64,000 nucleotides of DNA from Saprolegnia diclina VS20. Taxonomy: Eukaryota > Oomycota > Saprolegniomycetes > Saprolegniales > Saprolegniaceae. The notes beneath the pieces are model-generated. The model was not told the DNA's origin, did no database searches, and was given only the letters and a program-made list of their open reading frames with translations. Within the stretch, counting starts at the first letter, position 1. Each line of letters opens with the position of its first letter. Made by a program: the position numbers and the translations under genes. Where the stretch lies: the NCBI RefSeq assembly GCF_000281045.1, contig NW_008246071.1:122702-186701 (forward strand), written 5' to 3'. Below are positions 43,571 through 54,728 of the stretch, in pieces.

Positions 43571-44856
43571 TTTTATTTGATTATCGTATTATAAGATCTT
43601 ATTCCTAGTTGTTGTATATCCAATGCGTCTGGCACGTTGCCTCGCCCTGGCTGTTGTAGTTGGAGGTGGCGTTGACGAGTTGGCGGACGCTGTTGATGGG
43701 GTAAGTCGGTGAAACGCAAGACGATGGCTCTGCAAGTGGCTCCATCTCGGACGAGGCGAGCGAGTCCAAGTCGTCTGTCGAGTGCGGCGGTCCATTCGAC
43801 CACAAAGAAGCTCGAGTTGGCTGCTGCAGAGTCGCGAGAAGCGAGTCGTTGGAGGCGATGGCGGCGTGAATCTGGGTCTCGAGGCTCTTGACCCATGTTT
43901 GGAGCTCCGAAATCGTCGTCTTGTTCTTGGCAATGGTGGCGTCGGCGTCGACCAAGTGCATCTTGATGTGCTGCACCTGGGCCTCCTTGCGTGCAAGGCG
44001 GCGCTCCATCTTCTCCCGCAACGCAGTGATCGTATCGTCGCGCCGAAGGACGCGGTGTGCGAGCTGGATCGCGCGCTCGTTGGCAGCGCCCAGCGCGTCG
44101 TTGGAGGTTCCTGCTGCTTGGGCCTTCAGGCTCGTCACTTGCTCCGAGAGCTGCGCGATCGTGCCGTCCTTTTGAGCGACCGTGTCGGCGAGGACCGTCT
44201 CGGTCTTGATGAGTTGCTCGTTGAGCTCCGCAATCGTAGTCTTGTTTTCGGCAATAACGGCGTTGGCGTCAACCAAGTGCATTTTGAGGTGTTGCACTTC
44301 AGCCTCCTTGCGTGCAACGCGGCGCTCGAGCTTTTCGCGGAGCGCAGCGATCGTGTCGTCGCGCCGAAGGACGCGGTGCGCAAGCTCCAGCACGTGGTCG
44401 TGGGCAGCATGGAGCTTCTCGGTCATGGCAGCCAAAGTAGCTTGGTGCTCGGCTTGCAAACGGTCGATCTCCATCTTGTGGTCGCGTGCCAAATCCGATG
44501 CAGGACGCGCGATCGGCGTGTTGCTGGTGCGAGGTGCAGAGCGCACCGCAGTGGCAGTAGTGGAGCGTGTAGCTGGCTTGGGCGTGGACTTGGCCGCCGA
44601 CTTGGTGGTGGCGGGGCGGCGGAACGGGTGCGAGATGCGGAGTTGGGCTTCGAGCGCCGCCATGCGACGGGCCTCCTTGTCCTGGTGGTACGTTGCGCTG
44701 TAGAGAGTCATGTTGCTTCGATCGATGAAATGGAAATGCGATGCAGAACGCTTCTTCTACCTCGATGGTAAAAGCACAAAGTTGTCCTTTACACTGCAAA
44801 GGCGAGCTTCTAGTCAGTAAACCATTCCGGAGCTTTCGGGGATTAGGGTAGGGCTA
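43571..44856. repeat. Dispersed duplication, copy 2
   Basis: Same-orientation near copy of 18904-20195, including about 145 bp upstream of the start codon and about 34 bp downstream of the stop. Flanks beyond ATTTGATT on the left and AGGGCTAGGTT on the right are unrelated. Confidence 0.85.
43605..44711 (-). CDS. Intronless coiled-coil protein, copy 2
   Basis: 368 residues, closely matching the protein at 18934-20049. Differences include V2T, I17M, P48T, A92T, S161A, G165E and G186A. The C-terminus changes most (WIYNN against WMYSYRY) with a one-residue deletion nearby. The internal 107-residue duplication is present in both copies, so it predates the dispersal. Both frames are intact, which suggests both may be functional. 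Family and function unknown. Confidence 0.75.
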   Translation of the reverse strand: MTLYSATYHQDKEARRMAALEAQLRISHPFRRPATTKSAAKSTPKPATRSTTATAVRSAPRTSNTPIARPASDLARDHKMEIDRLQAEHQATLAAMTEKLHAAHDHVLELAHRVLRRDDTIAALREKLERRVARKEAEVQHLKMHLVDANAVIAENKTTIAELNEQLIKTETVLADTVAQKDGTIAQLSEQVTSLKAQAAGTSNDALGAANERAIQLAHRVLRRDDTITALREKMERRLARKEAQVQHIKMHLVDADATIAKNKTTISELQTWVKSLETQIHAAIASNDSLLATLQQPTRASLWSNGPPHSTDDLDSLASSEMEPLAEPSSCVSPTYPINSVRQLVNATSNYNSQGEATCQTHWIYNN

Positions 44857-45141
44857 GGTTTCGCGCTTGTCTTCCAGCGACAACCTCAGCATTTAGCATC
44901 ACCTTCCCTGTGAAAAGTCCATGCCTTCTTCATCGTTTGTGCGATGCAATGCTGCGTACATGGTACCCAAGGGCAACGAGCCTGCACCGGTCCTCGTACT
45001 GCGTCCACCAAGTAATGCGCATTCCCAGTCTCTGTCATTCACTGTACGCTTTGTGCAGAGTTGTGGCAACATTATAGCATGCACGTAGTGTAAGGAGAAG
45101 GGTTTCAATGACGGTCGCGTGCGCTACCGACGACATGTGCT
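44857..45141. other. Short gap downstream of ribophorin I
   Basis: 285 bp with no gene seen; it must hold the 3' UTR of ribophorin I and the upstream region of coiled-coil copy 2. Confidence 0.3.
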
Positions 45142-46603
45142 CTATTCGACCTTGGCCTTGGGCGACGTCGAGACAGCGGCCTTCGTGAGGCTCAAGTCCA
45201 GTCGGAAGAGCACCATGCAGACGACAAAGAAGGCGAAGAAGCCGCCAATCAAAAGGAGCGGCTCGCGGTACAAGAAGCGCGACGGGTACTCGAACGTGAC
45301 CGTGAACGGCACGTTGTGCTGCGCGACGACGTTGGTCTTCTTGAGGATGACCACGGGGCGGCCGACCATGGCCGTGTCGAGGTACGTCTGGCGCGTCGTC
45401 TCGCCCTGGACGTCGACAGAAAACGGCACGTGCACCTTGATGTTGCGCGCGCCTTCGGGCAAAATGACCTTGAGCGTGAGGTCGTCGACCGACGCGCCGT
45501 CAATGCACGTCGAAAAGTCCATCTCGAGCTTGTAGGTTTCGCCCGACCGGAAGAGGACAGTCTGCGTCGGGACCGAGTAGCCGAGGTAGTACTGCGTCTT
45601 CCAGCCGCCAAAGAGCGGGAAGCGCGCGTTGAGCTCGAGCTCGGTGCGGGACGTCGTCTGGCGCATGCGCGACGTCGTGATGTTGCCAATCTGGTCGCGG
45701 TAGTAGACGTTGAGCACGTCCTTGGGCAGCGTCGCCGTGAACTGGCGGAACGACGCCGACGGCATCTGCATGTAGTCGAAGCGCGAGAAGCCGCCCTTGA
45801 GCACCGCACCCGAGTGCGACAAGTCGACGACCTCCTCGGTACTCACGCGGCCCCACAAGCTCACTTCGATCTCCTTTGTGAGCGTCGTCATCGTCATGAA
45901 CGGCGCATGGTTCTTGAAGTGCACGACGAGCGACTTGGCAAACGCCAACGACCCATACGCCGCCACGTCCGCGTACGGACCGTACGTGAGCGTCGTGCCC
46001 TTGAGCGAGACGGGCGCGAGCTCCGAGTACTGCTCGACGCGGCTCGACGCGAGCTTGACGCGCGTTGTCTGCGTCGTCGTCGCATACGGCGACAAGAACA
46101 AGTGCTGCGCCGTGAACATTACAAGTTGGTCCTCGGCCTGCGTGATCTCGGCCGGGTACGGCACCATGACGCGGCTGTAGTGCGAAATGATCTTCAAGGA
46201 GCCTTCGTCGCCCTTGGCAATCGGCGACTTCAAGTGCACCGTGTAGAGCTGCGCCTGTTTGGTCGCGTCGAGCTTGCCCTTGACGACGTCCAGCGCCACG
46301 TTCTTGTCCGCCTTGGCCGTCAAGAGCGCCAAGTGCTCGTCCAGGTACAGAGGAATCGCGACTTCGTACGTCTTGACCGACGCCGCATCATCAGCGAACG
46401 TGATGTCCACTTGGCTCTTGGCCACGTGGCGCGTCAGGTCCCAGCTGCGCTTGACCTAGCCCAAGCTGCATGTCATTCGAGAGCTCGGAAGAGACGCATC
46501 TTCATGCGCAGAAGCGTACCGACTTGTTGATGATCTCCGCCTGCGAGAGGCCCATGCAGCAGCACAGCGCAAAGATGGCCGAGACGACCGCGGAAGGACG
46601 CAT
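45142..46603 (-). CDS. OST1: Ribophorin I, oligosaccharyltransferase subunit OST1
   Basis: Ribophorin I is an ER membrane subunit of the complex that N-glycosylates nascent proteins. Exons (minus) are 46603-46520 and 46455-45142 with a 64-nt intron, giving about 465 residues. The signal peptide is MRPSAVVSAIFALCCCMGLS. Splicing restores NKSVKRSWDLTRHVAKSQVD, like the family N-terminus. Other blocks: SHYSRVMVPYPAEITQAEDQ, KEIEVSLWGRVSTEEVVDL, GAVLKGGFSRFDYM, FPLFGGWKTQYYLGYSVP and KVILPEGARN. One membrane helix near the C-terminus (LLLIGGFFAFFVVCMVLF) is followed by a short tail. Motifs TCCGGATAA and TATCCGGA lie 73-93 bp upstream. Confidence 0.94.
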
Positions 46604-48284
46604 GACTTGCTCGACGAAAGTGTGCGGTTGGCAAACCGAAAGGCCCTCGCTCGTGACAAACCTCCAAGAATCGATGTCCGGATAATTGTATCCGGACATA
46701 CCTGTTCGGATAGCGCGTCCGGTTGCCCGCAGTGACGTGGCCGCAGCGGGATCGCCCCATGCCACTCATGACCAGATCCAAGCACATCGTGAGCACGAAG
46801 TGAACGGTCGTGAAGCAAAAGCTTGGATACTAGCTAAAGAGGTGGTAGGTAATTGGTAGAAGCAACTCGTTCGCTTCAATCTAAGTCACTAAGTGCTGAC
46901 GGGGTACAGTCCTTTTGCTGACCTGCTCGTGCGGTGTGGTCAAGCGATGTTGGCTCGTGAGGCTAGCATTCGTTCTTCCGTGGGCTTTGTCCTGGCTTGA
47001 CCTTGCTACGCGACTGGGCTCGTGCCTCGAGGCAAGCGCCGCCCGGACCAAGCTGCAGTCCTTCCTGGCGAGCAGCAAATCAAAGGTAAAACCGAGCACG
47101 AGCTCATGGCATCTCAAAAGATAGAGTGCTCGATTCGATGGGCGTTCTTGTGCGAGCGATAAGAATACGGAAGTGCTTCTGACGACATTATGAGCCTTGC
47201 TGAAGTCGAGTTTCCCTACCAACGTTGTTCGTCGAATATGCACGCTCGTCAAGTACAGTACAACGAATGCCCTTGGTACACGAATAGCTGCCTACTCCTT
47301 ACCTGCACTTTGTTGTGTGTGGTCTGCACCGCGGGCGCTATCACAACTTGCATACAAGAGCATCGCTTCGGATATACTCTAGTATGTAGCAGCACCATCG
47401 GTCTGGTGCTGTCCAACTCGACTGACGTGGCGCGCCAACAGAGCTCAAGCAAGACCAAGCCAACGCTCGCTCTGTCACCAATTGTGCCATGTAGCAGCTT
47501 TTTACGGCGATACGTGGCTTCGCCGTTGCTGCACAGCCTCGCGTAATACGCGCCGTCATCCCAATCAACTCGGATTTCTTCGTGGTACCTGCACGCGATA
47601 CAAGCCTCGCGACTGCGTTGGCAACGCTGTGCCGTGCTCATTGACGACGTGGGTACAGCGCCATGAACTCTCTTTGCATTCCGCTGTCGAATGCGGCACA
47701 TCGTTCGCAAATCAAAATGACTGGGAGATTCCGCCCATCGAACCGCAACTCGATCCTCGCATTCTTTCCGCGTATCCTACAGCAAAATGATATTCCTCCT
47801 TGGGCCACAACCATGAACCTCGCATCTCCATCGGCCGCGACGCGTCGTCAAGCCAGCAACGCGAAGGTTCGGCGAACATGCAACGACCTCCTTGTGTTCC
47901 GAGCGCGTTCGTCGTTGGTTTATATCGGCGGGATGTCGCGGACGGCGAAACCCTCTCGCCATACAAACGCCAGGAGATGGCGACCGGGCAAATCAACGCC
48001 TCACTGGATCCCTGCCACGGAGCGAACCCAAAGTTGTCCGTCCATCATGGCGCATGCATACTGCCAAAGCTCTCGCAGAGACGAGGTCCAACGCGCTACT
48101 GCTGCGGTCCTGCCGACCGACTCGCTACCGCATCTGGCGGCAGAGAAGTCATGTATCGCAGCGCCCAAAGGCAATCTCGACGTACACCGCATGTGATTGG
48201 TCCAAATCCCGTCGAAAATCTATTTTTAGCTTCTGAGGCGCCATTCGGAATGAGATCCAGAAATCGTCCGCAGATGTAGAATGC
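46604..48284. other. 1.7-kb gap without a supported gene
   Basis: This is the longest stretch with no recognised gene apart from the repeats. It begins with the ribophorin I promoter motifs (46675-46722). ORFs on both strands are short, without the GC3 bias, and no domain, TIR or RNA gene was recognised. It may be decayed sequence or regulatory DNA. Confidence 0.4.
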
Positions 48285-48380
48285 ATGGCGCTGAGATCAT
48301 GCGCGCGCGTCGAGTCAGCTGCCTCTGTGCACCACCTACACATTGCATCATTCCTGCAACAGCGCCGCCACGCACACGCC

Positions 48381-50495
48381 ATGGCCAAGTTTTTCCGAAG
48401 GAGCTCGTCCAAAATGGGCGGTCTGCGCGGCGACGATGTGACCGCAAGCATGCCCCGCGAGCGGGTGACGCTCTCGGGCGTCACTGCGTCGGCGGTCACC
48501 GCCTCCAACTACTCGAGCTATCAGCTCGATACACTTCACGAGACGGTCGCGAGCATGAACAAGCAGCTCGACGAGTACAAGCGCGAGACGATTGCACGAC
48601 TCGACCACGTCGAGGGCTCGGTGCGCGAGAGCACGCGCCGCGCCATCTCCAACCAAGCGACCAACCATATTGTACCGGCGAAAGCGTACCGCGACGAGCC
48701 AACCGGTTTTGAAAATACCTCGGACGCGCCGGCGCCGTCGATGGCGATGGACGCTGCGGTTGACGAGATGAAGCGCCACGTCGACGGTATCCGCCGCGAC
48801 GTCATGATGGAGCTCCATACGACCAAATACGACCTGCTCAAGGAAATGACGATGCTCCGCGGCGCTGTCATGCAGCTCGTGGATGCCATGCATCAACAGT
48901 CGACTCCGCGAGCAGTGGCGACCCCGCTGCTTCGCACGGAAGATCGCAAGCTCAGCGTCATGTCGGACGCGACTGTTTCGAGCGAAGCCGACTCGGAGGA
49001 CTCGACGCACGAAGAGCCCGAGGTCTTCGAACCCAATCCTAAGGTGCCGTACCTTCCGGCTGCCAGCCGCACGCCGTCCCCGCCCAAGCGCGAGTCCACA
49101 GTCTTCCGCGAGTCGACGCGGGCCTCGTCCAAGCTCAGCCGTGAGTCGTCCAAGCTCAGCCGCGAGTCATCCAAGCTCAGTCGCGAGTCGTCCAAGCTCA
49201 GTCGCGAGTCGTCCAAGTTGCTCTTTCGCGAATCGACGCGTCAGCCCATCAAAGACCAGGCGCTCACGCAGCCGTGGGAAAACGTCTTGAACCAGCATTT
49301 GCCGTTCCTCAACACGCAGCGGCCCGCCATGGAGATGCTGCCGTCGACGCGCACGTGGGCCATCAACCAGTATATCAAGTGGGCGCAGGATGCGGGCCCG
49401 ACCAACGAGTCGCGTGTGCTCAACGTTGTCGGTGGCGCCGGCGCCGGCAAGTCGACGCTACTCAGCCACCTCGTGTCCAACTACCCGGAGCAGATCATGG
49501 CGAGCCACTTTGTGCGCTACGACGAGCGCCACGCACCAAGTGCGATTCTCATGTCGCTCGCGCACCAGATTTCGTGCAAATTGCCCGACTATCAGCAGCA
49601 ACTCGTGCGCCTCAACCTCCCGTACCTCATCCAAGAACCCGACCCGATTGTGCTCGCGACCAAGCTCCTCATCGAGCCGCTGCGGTCGATGCCGGCGCCG
49701 CTCGAAAGCCAAGTCATCGTCCTCGACGCGGTCGATGAGGACGTCTCGACTCCGGGCGCCAACCTCATCTCGCTGCTGGCGGACGTCGCGCTGGAGTTTC
49801 CGAGCTGGGTCCTCTTCCTGCTCTCGTCTCGCCTCGTCGAAAGCGTGTTGAAAGCGCTGCCGGCCCACGACGTGCTGCACTTTCATATGGAGCACCGGCC
49901 GTTCGCCGCCGACTGCACGATCGCAGTGCAGTCGGTCATGGACAAGCACGGCCTTGACGACAAGAACATCCTCTTCCTCCTCAAGGCCAAGAGCCAAGGC
50001 AGCTTCTTGTACCTCCAGTTCGTCGACCAAGCGTTCTCGATGATCCACTCGGAGATTGACGCGGGCATGATCCTCGAGCTGCCCAAGACGCTCCACGAGA
50101 TTTACGACCAAGTGTTTGAAGAAAAGTACGGGAAGGGCCGGCGCCGCGTGTGGCAGAAGGTGCAAGCGGTCCTCGAAGCCATCGTCGGCGCGGCCACGAT
50201 CTCGCACGAGAAGAACGCGTGTCCGTTCGTGACCGAGTCGGACGTGCAGCACATATTTAAGCTCGGCCAGCCGGATCTCGCGCTCATTGCGCGCTCGTTC
50301 GAGGACATTGTGACCGTCGACGAAGACACGGGGGTGTACCGGCTGCAGTCGAAGGGCCTCTTTGACTACCTCGTCGACACGGCGCGGTCCCAGGAGGTGA
50401 CGCACATCAACGTCGAGCGCGGGATTCACTACTTGACCAAAGGCAACGTACCGTACAAACCCTCCAAGAAGCCCAAAGTGACGTTTGACGTCTAA
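48381..50495 (+). CDS. STAND/NACHT-type P-loop NTPase with Ser-rich heptad repeats
   Basis: Single exon; 704 residues from ATG 48381 (an in-frame ATG at 48285 would add 32). The N-terminal 180 residues are coiled coil (LHETVASMNKQLDEYKRET, MKRHVDGIRRDVMMELHTTK). Then come Pro-Ser linkers, five ESSKLSR repeats (49126-49230), and an NTPase domain: Walker A GGAGAGKSTLL from residue 351, Walker B VIVLDAVDED near residue 446, and the sensor-like LLSSRLVES. The helical C-terminus (LHEIYDQVFEEKYGKGRRRV, then a winged-helix-like stretch) resembles NACHT proteins of the ankyrin/TPR group, but no repeat sensor follows. A signalling switch is plausible; the pathway is unknown. Confidence 0.72.
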   Translation: MAKFFRRSSSKMGGLRGDDVTASMPRERVTLSGVTASAVTASNYSSYQLDTLHETVASMNKQLDEYKRETIARLDHVEGSVRESTRRAISNQATNHIVPAKAYRDEPTGFENTSDAPAPSMAMDAAVDEMKRHVDGIRRDVMMELHTTKYDLLKEMTMLRGAVMQLVDAMHQQSTPRAVATPLLRTEDRKLSVMSDATVSSEADSEDSTHEEPEVFEPNPKVPYLPAASRTPSPPKRESTVFRESTRASSKLSRESSKLSRESSKLSRESSKLSRESSKLLFRESTRQPIKDQALTQPWENVLNQHLPFLNTQRPAMEMLPSTRTWAINQYIKWAQDAGPTNESRVLNVVGGAGAGKSTLLSHLVSNYPEQIMASHFVRYDERHAPSAILMSLAHQISCKLPDYQQQLVRLNLPYLIQEPDPIVLATKLLIEPLRSMPAPLESQVIVLDAVDEDVSTPGANLISLLADVALEFPSWVLFLLSSRLVESVLKALPAHDVLHFHMEHRPFAADCTIAVQSVMDKHGLDDKNILFLLKAKSQGSFLYLQFVDQAFSMIHSEIDAGMILELPKTLHEIYDQVFEEKYGKGRRRVWQKVQAVLEAIVGAATISHEKNACPFVTESDVQHIFKLGQPDLALIARSFEDIVTVDEDTGVYRLQSKGLFDYLVDTARSQEVTHINVERGIHYLTKGNVPYKPSKKPKVTFDV
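49126..49230 (+). repeat. 21-bp tandem repeat coding SSKLSRE
   Basis: Five consecutive units encode Ser-Ser-Lys-Leu-Ser-Arg-Glu with very few base changes, so the array is recent and likely variable in length. It lies between the coiled coil and the NTPase domain. Confidence 0.9.
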
Positions 50496-50557
50496 GCGAC
50501 GAGTCGTTTTAATATCGTAAATAATAGAATGGTAGACTACAACAGAGATTAGGGCAC

Positions 50558-53500
50558 TTAGGTCGAGGTCCGGGCCTTTTTGGCTCGCTTGACCATGTCG
50601 TCGTGCCGCGACCGGATCGCTCCAAGGACGGCGGCAAAGTTGCCGAGTCGCTCGCCCGTAAGCGCGTCTGGCGCCGGCTGCACGCCGACTTGGTCGCCAA
50701 TGAGCTCGAGCGCGGCGCGGGTCAAGCGCACGGCCTCCTTGTCCGACTCGCCAATGCAGAGAAGCCCGACGACGCCGGCTGTCAGGCTGTCGGCCAAGAC
50801 GAACGCGGCCCCAATGGATTTCTATGCGCCCACAGTTATAGACCCGAGAGGGAGGGTGCCGCAAATACCTGCAGGTCGAAGCTCACGCCGTGCACGCGGC
50901 ACATGTTGAAGAAGACGGCGTACTGGAGCGTCGCCATGTTCGGATGGAAGATGTACTCGTGCGCAATGTAGGCGCGCTCAGGCCCCACGTTTGAACTGCG
51001 CGGACTCTCGCTCAAGATCTTTTCGACCGCCAACTGCGTCTCGGTCACCGGCAATTGCCCCGTCGCCGGCGAGGGATGCGGTGCGGGCTGCGGAAGGAAG
51101 CTGCGCCCTGTCGCTGCGTCCAGCGTCGCACACGACAAAAACGTGAAGAGCACGAACGACATGGCCGTCGGCGTGAGGCACGGCAAGAGCTGCAGCGCCC
51201 AGAGCCGCAAGTGCGGCGGCCCCGCCTTCCCGTTGACCGTCTTGACATCGAGAAACGCCACATAGTCGATGCTTGCGTAGCCAATGATGCCGCTCGCGTA
51301 CATGGCTTGCGCAACCGCCAACGACGCTCCCTTTATGAGCGCACTAAGACGCAATAAGAAAGGCGGCAACGTACGCGGATCGCTGCATAAGGCACGGTCG
51401 TCGACGGGTACACGGCGCCGACGCTTTGGTGTTTGTTCTTGGCCTGCATCAACTGCTCCTGCGCCGACGTCAAGTGCACACCGCCGGACGGCTCGATGAA
51501 GACGTTGGCGCGGACGCGCGCGAGGACTTTGGGTGGGTACGCCTACACCGAGCGCCATCGGCAACCAATAACCAAAATGCTCGTACTTCAATGACGGCGC
51601 CGATGCGGTTGACCACGGGACGCATGTGCTGCCACGTGGGGTAGACCTAATGCAATGGCGTTGGCATCCTGTTCCAGGACGACGGGGATACGTCGGGAAA
51701 GCAAGGCGAAATGAGCCGGTGAAACTGCTCGCTGAGCTCGGCCACGATCGCCCGCACGATGCCTTCCTTGATGTTGGGCTGGCTGTAGTACTCGTCGTTC
51801 TTCATGGCGCGCTTCTCGGTGCGGACCTTATTGACGCACTCGAGCGCGTGCATGTCGATAGACGCCAAGCCCGTGTCGGACGGGTCCGCATCCAGCTACA
51901 CCCGATACAAGTTTAGCGAAATGCCAGAAATGCAATGAAATCACCTTGATGAGCCACATGCCTTGGTGCAAGTTGGCGGCCGTGAGCTTGGCCAAGCTCA
52001 GAATCAGTTCGTCCTCGTCGTAAATGTCATGGGCGCCAAACGGAATGTTGACGTCGGCTTGAGTAAATAGCCGCTTGGCACCCGACTAGATCCCGCATGA
52101 GACACTGTCTGATGCCAATACAGCGTACACGTGTGCCGTAGAGCAGCGCGCGGTCCGGGTCCATGCCCAGTAGCGGCAGCTGCAGTCGGATCGCGAGCCG
52201 CTTGTCTTCGGGCCCCACGGTGCCCGCGACGATGTACGCCTCTTTCCCGCGGACGTAGCGCTTGATCTTCTTGAGGCAGTGCGGCGAGTAGAGGAGGATC
52301 GTCGCCAACGAAAAGTGCTCGGGGAAGCGCTCGGCGTTCTCCGGGTGCAGCATTCGGACGCGCGAGTGCGGGTCCGCGACGCCGCCGAGCTGCAGCAGTC
52401 GCATCATGTACTTTTGAATGTCAGCCGAGAGCTCGAACGGCGAAATGTAGATGACGTCGACGTTCGGATCTGCGATCGCGCAGAGACGCGCCATTTGCAA
52501 ATTCTGGCGAATTGCAAAGTTGTCCATATTGAGCCGCGTGCGCTCTTCGGCCGAGAAGGACGGCACGTGCACGACGACCCGCCGCTGCATTTTGATCTAT
52601 CAACTTATCAAGCAACCCTGGCAACAGGGACCCCAACCTTGTCCCAGTTGGCGTGAAACGCGGTCATTTGCGTCTCCCACGTGCGGGCGTCGGCCTCGCG
52701 AGCCAGTCGCAATTTGACTTGGATCTCTTTGACGCTCTTGTACGTCCGGTACACGCGCTGAATGTGCGACGCGTACGAGTGCCCGTGGTGTTGCCGCAGC
52801 CGGCGTCGCGTCAAGTGCATGCGGTACACCGACTGGAGGAGTATGGCCGCTGCGTGCCGGCTGTCTTCGCCCTTGAAGCGCTGGCCTGGCCGCGCCATAA
52901 AGGTTGTGACCTCGTCGACGTTGAGAACACACGTAAGTAGCTCCGATTTGGAGCGGGACACGGCGTCCATGGCTGCAATCTTGAGCAGCTTTTGCCCGTC
53001 AATATAGGCGAGCGGCACCGAGTAGTTGATGAGGAGCGTCTCGAGCTCGCGAATCGCCATCGAGACACTGCCCCAGAGGTCTTCCGTGATGCGCTTGAAC
53101 GAGATGAATTCGGGCGTCTCGGCGAGCGTTTGGCCTTTCCGAATGATAAATTGATGTAAACTAGGCCCAAATCAATATACGAGTCGTGGCAGCAGCGGGG
53201 AGACCTGTAGGTGTCGAGGAGGTCGTTGTAGCCTCGAATCTTCTCGACGTTGTTGCGCAATTCCTACGCAAGTGTGACTCGGATGCAAGTAGACGAAGGA
53301 CTTATACGTCAATCGTGTCGGTGGGCTCAATCGGGCCGTCGTCGGTCGTCGGGTCTTCGACGGGCACCACGTCGCCTTCGTCCTTTGCGCCTGGAAACGT
53401 GAGCTGGACCGTCGCAACCGCTGATTTTTTATTCCGAGCGACAGCTAGCCGCGTCAACGGCGTCGGGTCCGGCTCGGTCGGTGGCGGCGCCAAGTCGAGC

Positions 53501-54475
53501 TTGAGCGACGCAACATTGAAGCTCGACGAGTTCATGTAGGGCTGGGACTTGACGGGCTGTTCGGACCGGTCGTACAGCCGCAATTTGCTACGCACGTCCT
53601 TTATATATTCGGAAGCGGTGCTCATCAGCCGCACCTGTTTTGAATGATGCCGTCGCCGTGCGTAAAGGCGAGGGAGAGGTCTGCCGATGTCGGAATGAAC
53701 CCGCGGTTGACGAGGTTGAGCACGCCGCGCTTGGCGTCGTCGTCTTCCAAGTCGGGCACGGGAGCCAGCGGGTCGATGCGGTTCACCTACGCGCGTCGGA
53801 TTCGCTGGCTGCAACCAAAACTGTACTTTGGGAAGGAGTCGTTGGGGGCCCGTGACTTTCTTTTTGATCAAGCGACCGACTTGCATCGTTCGCCCAATGG
53901 GCCGCTTTCCTGGCGGGCGATCTCGTTCGACGGGCACGACGGGCTGGCCCAGTTGCTACATGACATGGCGCACGGATGAGAATATACGCGGACGACGATC
54001 TCGCACGCGCTACCTGTCGCAGCCTCTCGACGGGCGAGCTGCGCGTTCTGTGATCGTCCAGCGAGCCCTACACGTTGCTGAGATGCGTGCGAGCTGCAGC
54101 GATATAGACAAACGTCGCGTGCCATCGCGTCGGCGAGCTCGCGCTGCTTGGCCAATTTCGACGAGAACTTGGAGACAGACGGCTGGCCGCCGCCCGGCGC
54201 TTCGATGACCGGCAGCGTCTTCATCGTGTTGTTGACGACGCCGTTCAAGACGATCTACACAGCGTACGGCTGAGCTGCATGCGCCCAGATAGGCGGGTGA
54301 CCTCGGCCTTGGAGCGCAGGTCCAGCTCAGCGCGCTCGAGGATCGCTTGCAGCGCATCGATGTCGATGTTGTTGCTCGTAAGGACCTGCTCGCGCATGTT
54401 GCGCAGCTCATCCTGCGCCTGTAGGAGGATCCGGCCGACGTCCTCGACATGGTACTGCTGGGCCAAGCGGTCCAT
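50558..54475 (-). CDS. IQCH: IQ motif-containing protein H (IQCH)
   Basis: IQCH is a calmodulin-binding protein linked to sperm and flagellar function in animals. Fifteen exons (minus): 54475-54302, 54254-54114, 54067-54014, 53955-53827, 53786-53635, 53587-53308, 53263-53205, 53160-52632, 52596-52129, 52085-51945, 51895-51692, 51646-51587, 51542-51375, 51330-50869 and 50821-50558, about 1094 residues. Matching blocks: LNLVNRGFIPTSADLSLAF, LHQFIIRKGQTLAETPEFIS, RPGQRFKGEDSRHAA then the IQ motif (ILLQSVYRMHLTRRRL), NFAIRQNLQMARLCAI, NVDVIYISPFELS, RFPEHFSLATILLYSPHCLK and KEAYIVAGTVGPEDKRLAI. Introns are 35-58 nt. CCGGAT motifs lie at 54510-54515 and 54531-54536, 35-60 bp upstream. Confidence 0.92.
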
Positions 54476-54728
54476 GCCTGTGTCCCGACGCGGTGTAACC
54501 GGCACGAGGCCGGATATCGCGATCGAATAACCGGATGTTTTGTCGTCGGTCGCCCTGCGCTTGGCCAGCAAATATTCACTGTCACAATATATTGATTTTC
54601 ACAGGTATTTACAATAGTGCTATATAATTTATGAAGCAGGAAGTGAATTCGAAAATGCTTAGTATCAATATAGAAAGGTATCGAGTGTCGAGACGCCAGC
54701 TGTGACGCAGCGCCCATTTTCCAACACC

